DNA of 64,000 bases, from assembly GCF_963576615.1 (NCBI RefSeq), contig NC_088708.1, positions 25,489,191 through 25,553,190 on the forward strand. Direction: 5' to 3'. Origin of the DNA: Watersipora subatra (taxonomy: Eukaryota; Bryozoa; Gymnolaemata; Cheilostomatida; Watersiporidae). Every line of letters starts with the position of its first letter. Positions within the stretch are counted from its first letter, which is position 1. Of this stretch, positions 62,711 to 64,000 are shown piece after piece. The position numbers were made by a program, and so were the translations under genes. Under the pieces are notes generated by a model. That model saw only the letters and a program-made list of their open reading frames with translations, was not told where the DNA came from and made no database searches.

Positions 62711-62800
62711 TTTATACTTTTAGGTTTGAAATCTCACCAAAGGAAGTTACTCCTCTTTATACTTTTAGGTTTGAAATCTCACCAAAGGAAGTTACTCGCA
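62711..62800. repeat. 45-bp tandem duplication across a transposase splice acceptor
   Basis: Units 62711-62755 and 62756-62800 are identical except at the last bases. Each holds TTTATACTTTTAG|GTTTGAA and the first exonic codons. Either acceptor keeps the frame; the second gives the expected DRFEIS join, the first would insert 15 residues. Confidence 0.93.
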
Positions 62801-63155
62801 CATTTGGCAGCATGGTAGGTCTATTGGCAGCAATTCTCAGGCCTCTAATAGTTTTCTACAGTAGGCAAGAGAGTGGCATGACTCTACCTAATGAATACGG
62901 TCATTTCAAACATTTACGTTGTATAGTAGACGGCCCAGAAATGTTTATACAAACTCCATCAGATTTGCGGTGCCAGCTGGCCACATGGAGTAGTTACAAG
63001 CACCGCAATACTATATAACTGCTGATTGCTATTGCTTCACAAGGATCAATCATGTACATTTCAGAACTTTGGGGTGGGGTGAGAGAGCAAGTGACCGGCA
63101 TGTGGTAGCGAGTAGCTCATTTTTACAATACCTTGTGCCAGGAGATCAGGTCATG

Positions 63156-63203
63156 GCTGATAGAGAGTTTACCATTAAGGCTGATAGAGGGTTTACCATT
63201 AAG
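63156..63203. repeat. 24-bp in-frame duplication in the transposase core
   Basis: Two adjacent copies encoding ADREFTIK and ADRGFTIK. This duplicates the segment around a conserved DDE_Tnp_4 Asp. Confidence 0.92.
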
Positions 63204-63580
63204 GAGTTGCTGATGATGCGTGGAGCGGAGTTGGTGATGCCACCTGGTGCACGAGGAAAATCACAGATGTCATCTGATAATGTTGCCAAGACAAAAAAGA
63301 TTGCAAATGTACGCATACATGTAGAGCGAGTGATAAGGAAGGTGAAACAACTTCGAATCCTTGCTCAAACTATACCCATAAATCTTCTTCCAATGTGTAA
63401 TGACATTGTAACTGTGTGTTGTAAAATCACTAACATGACCGGCCCCATTGTTAAGTCTTGGAATGAAGTTGCTGCTGAGAGAAACATCAGTATGGGAAGC
63501 TGTTAACTAGCCATGATTTATCACTGTTTTACTGATCATTTGCTGTCACAAGCAAAATTATATACACATACATACGTACA

Positions 63581-63582
<2 letters not shown>

Positions 63583-63648
<66 letters not shown>
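63583..63648. repeat. (TA)n microsatellite
   Basis: About 33 uninterrupted TA dinucleotides, just after the transposase stop codon. The long YI-repeat reading frames on both strands come from this tract. Confidence 0.97.
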
Positions 63649-63652
<4 letters not shown>

Positions 63653-64000
63653 GTATCTTGGGAAATAGTTTTCTTTCAAGCATTTTGTATTTGAAACATG
63701 TGTCAGACATGTATGGTATACGAAACCATGCAGTACACATTGTATATGCATTAGATGAAAATATACTAATATATACAATTTATACCTAGAATATAAATAG
63801 TTACTGTGTTTAATGTTCCAACTGTCTTCAATAGTCCAATGGCTATTCACATAGCACAAAGTTTCTAATCGGAATGTTTTCGTTTTTTTGCTGAGCTAAT
63901 GATCATCTGAGATGCCATGTAATGTTCAAAAAACAGCTGAATATTCGAAAGCATATCCAAACAAAACTTTTCATCAAAATCTATGGTTTCAAACATACTT
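63649..64000. other. Right edge, nothing recognised
   Basis: AT-rich sequence with no exon or transposon end I can support. The missing DDX56 first exons are not here. Confidence 0.45.

Larger units (their letters stand above)
59576..63506 (+). pseudogene. Broken THAP-DDE transposase (Harbinger/ISL2EU-like, HTH_Tnp_4 + DDE_Tnp_4)
   Basis: Pieces: 59576-59675 (MPKESCAVHKC), 60656-61134, 62212-62536, 62769-63506. The first two encode a THAP zinc finger: C-x4-C, FKFPVDCKRRAQWKSL, ICSKHF. Next comes a helical region LRRKMNQLKLYTQPKYKQIL, an HTH_Tnp_4-like segment (LMKLRLGLLHKDLVDRFEIS, then RTFGSMVGLLAAILRPLI), and a DDE_Tnp_4 core. The core has DGPEMFIQTPSDL, SYKHRNTI, ASDRHVV, ADREFTI and VRIHVERVIRKVKQ. 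Such proteins bind element ends and cut DNA. Breaks: a one-base frameshift in the THAP part near the A5 run at 60757-60761, the TTAA element at 61135-62207, TAA at 63016-63018, a frameshift near 63067-63088, and in-frame duplications of 45 and 24 bp. The element's outer ends are not identified. Superfamily assignment is from remembered motifs. Confidence 0.85.

Noticed and set aside
63558..63789. Frames of repeating Tyr-Ile on both strands
   Set aside because: They come from the TA dinucleotide tract.

Overview
The window is animal nuclear DNA, AT-rich and intron-rich. It most likely comes from an invertebrate with a repeat-dense genome; a lophotrochozoan would fit, but the sequence does not fix the species. 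Three conserved single-copy genes can be spliced by eye, with matching codon phase at every junction. All introns are GT-AG except one GC-AG intron.

Layout. (1) Positions 2598-17239, minus strand: a complete SLC38A9 orthologue, the lysosomal arginine-sensing amino-acid transporter, with 13 coding exons and 551 residues. (2) Positions 17240-29211: a gene-poor stretch with a near-perfect 32-bp minisatellite, a decayed hAT transposon with exact 8-bp target duplications, a short orphan reading frame, and a second hAT-type MITE. (3) Positions 29212-47861, plus strand: a complete TTC39/Iml2-family tetratricopeptide gene, 16 coding exons and 595 residues. (4) Positions 48523-58675, minus strand: DDX56 (yeast Dbp9), a nucleolar DEAD-box helicase. 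Its 12 C-terminal coding exons are here; the first exons, with the Q motif and Walker A, are not seen and probably lie beyond the right edge. TTC39 and DDX56 converge, with 661 bp between their stop codons. (5) Positions 59576-63506, plus strand: a broken THAP-DDE transposase gene, interrupted by a 1,073-bp TTAA-flanked non-autonomous element whose removal rejoins the reading frame.

The three host genes act in separate processes (lysosomal nutrient sensing, a poorly understood TPR scaffold, ribosome biogenesis), and nothing suggests co-regulation beyond the convergent 3' ends.

The most unusual property is the number of minisatellites, and that several consist of tandem copies of a splice junction of the gene they sit in: the SLC38A9 exon 5 donor (42 bp, about 17 copies), the TTC39 exon 7 acceptor (33 bp, 5 copies) and the DDX56 acceptor at 52554 (34 bp, 9 copies). 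A 25-bp array lies beside the TTC39 exon 8 donor and resembles it, and a two-copy 45-bp duplication covers an acceptor in the transposase. The 42-, 33- and 45-bp units are multiples of three, so use of another copy would add or remove whole codons.

All gene models and homology calls come from reading the sequence and from remembered family sequences; no search was run.
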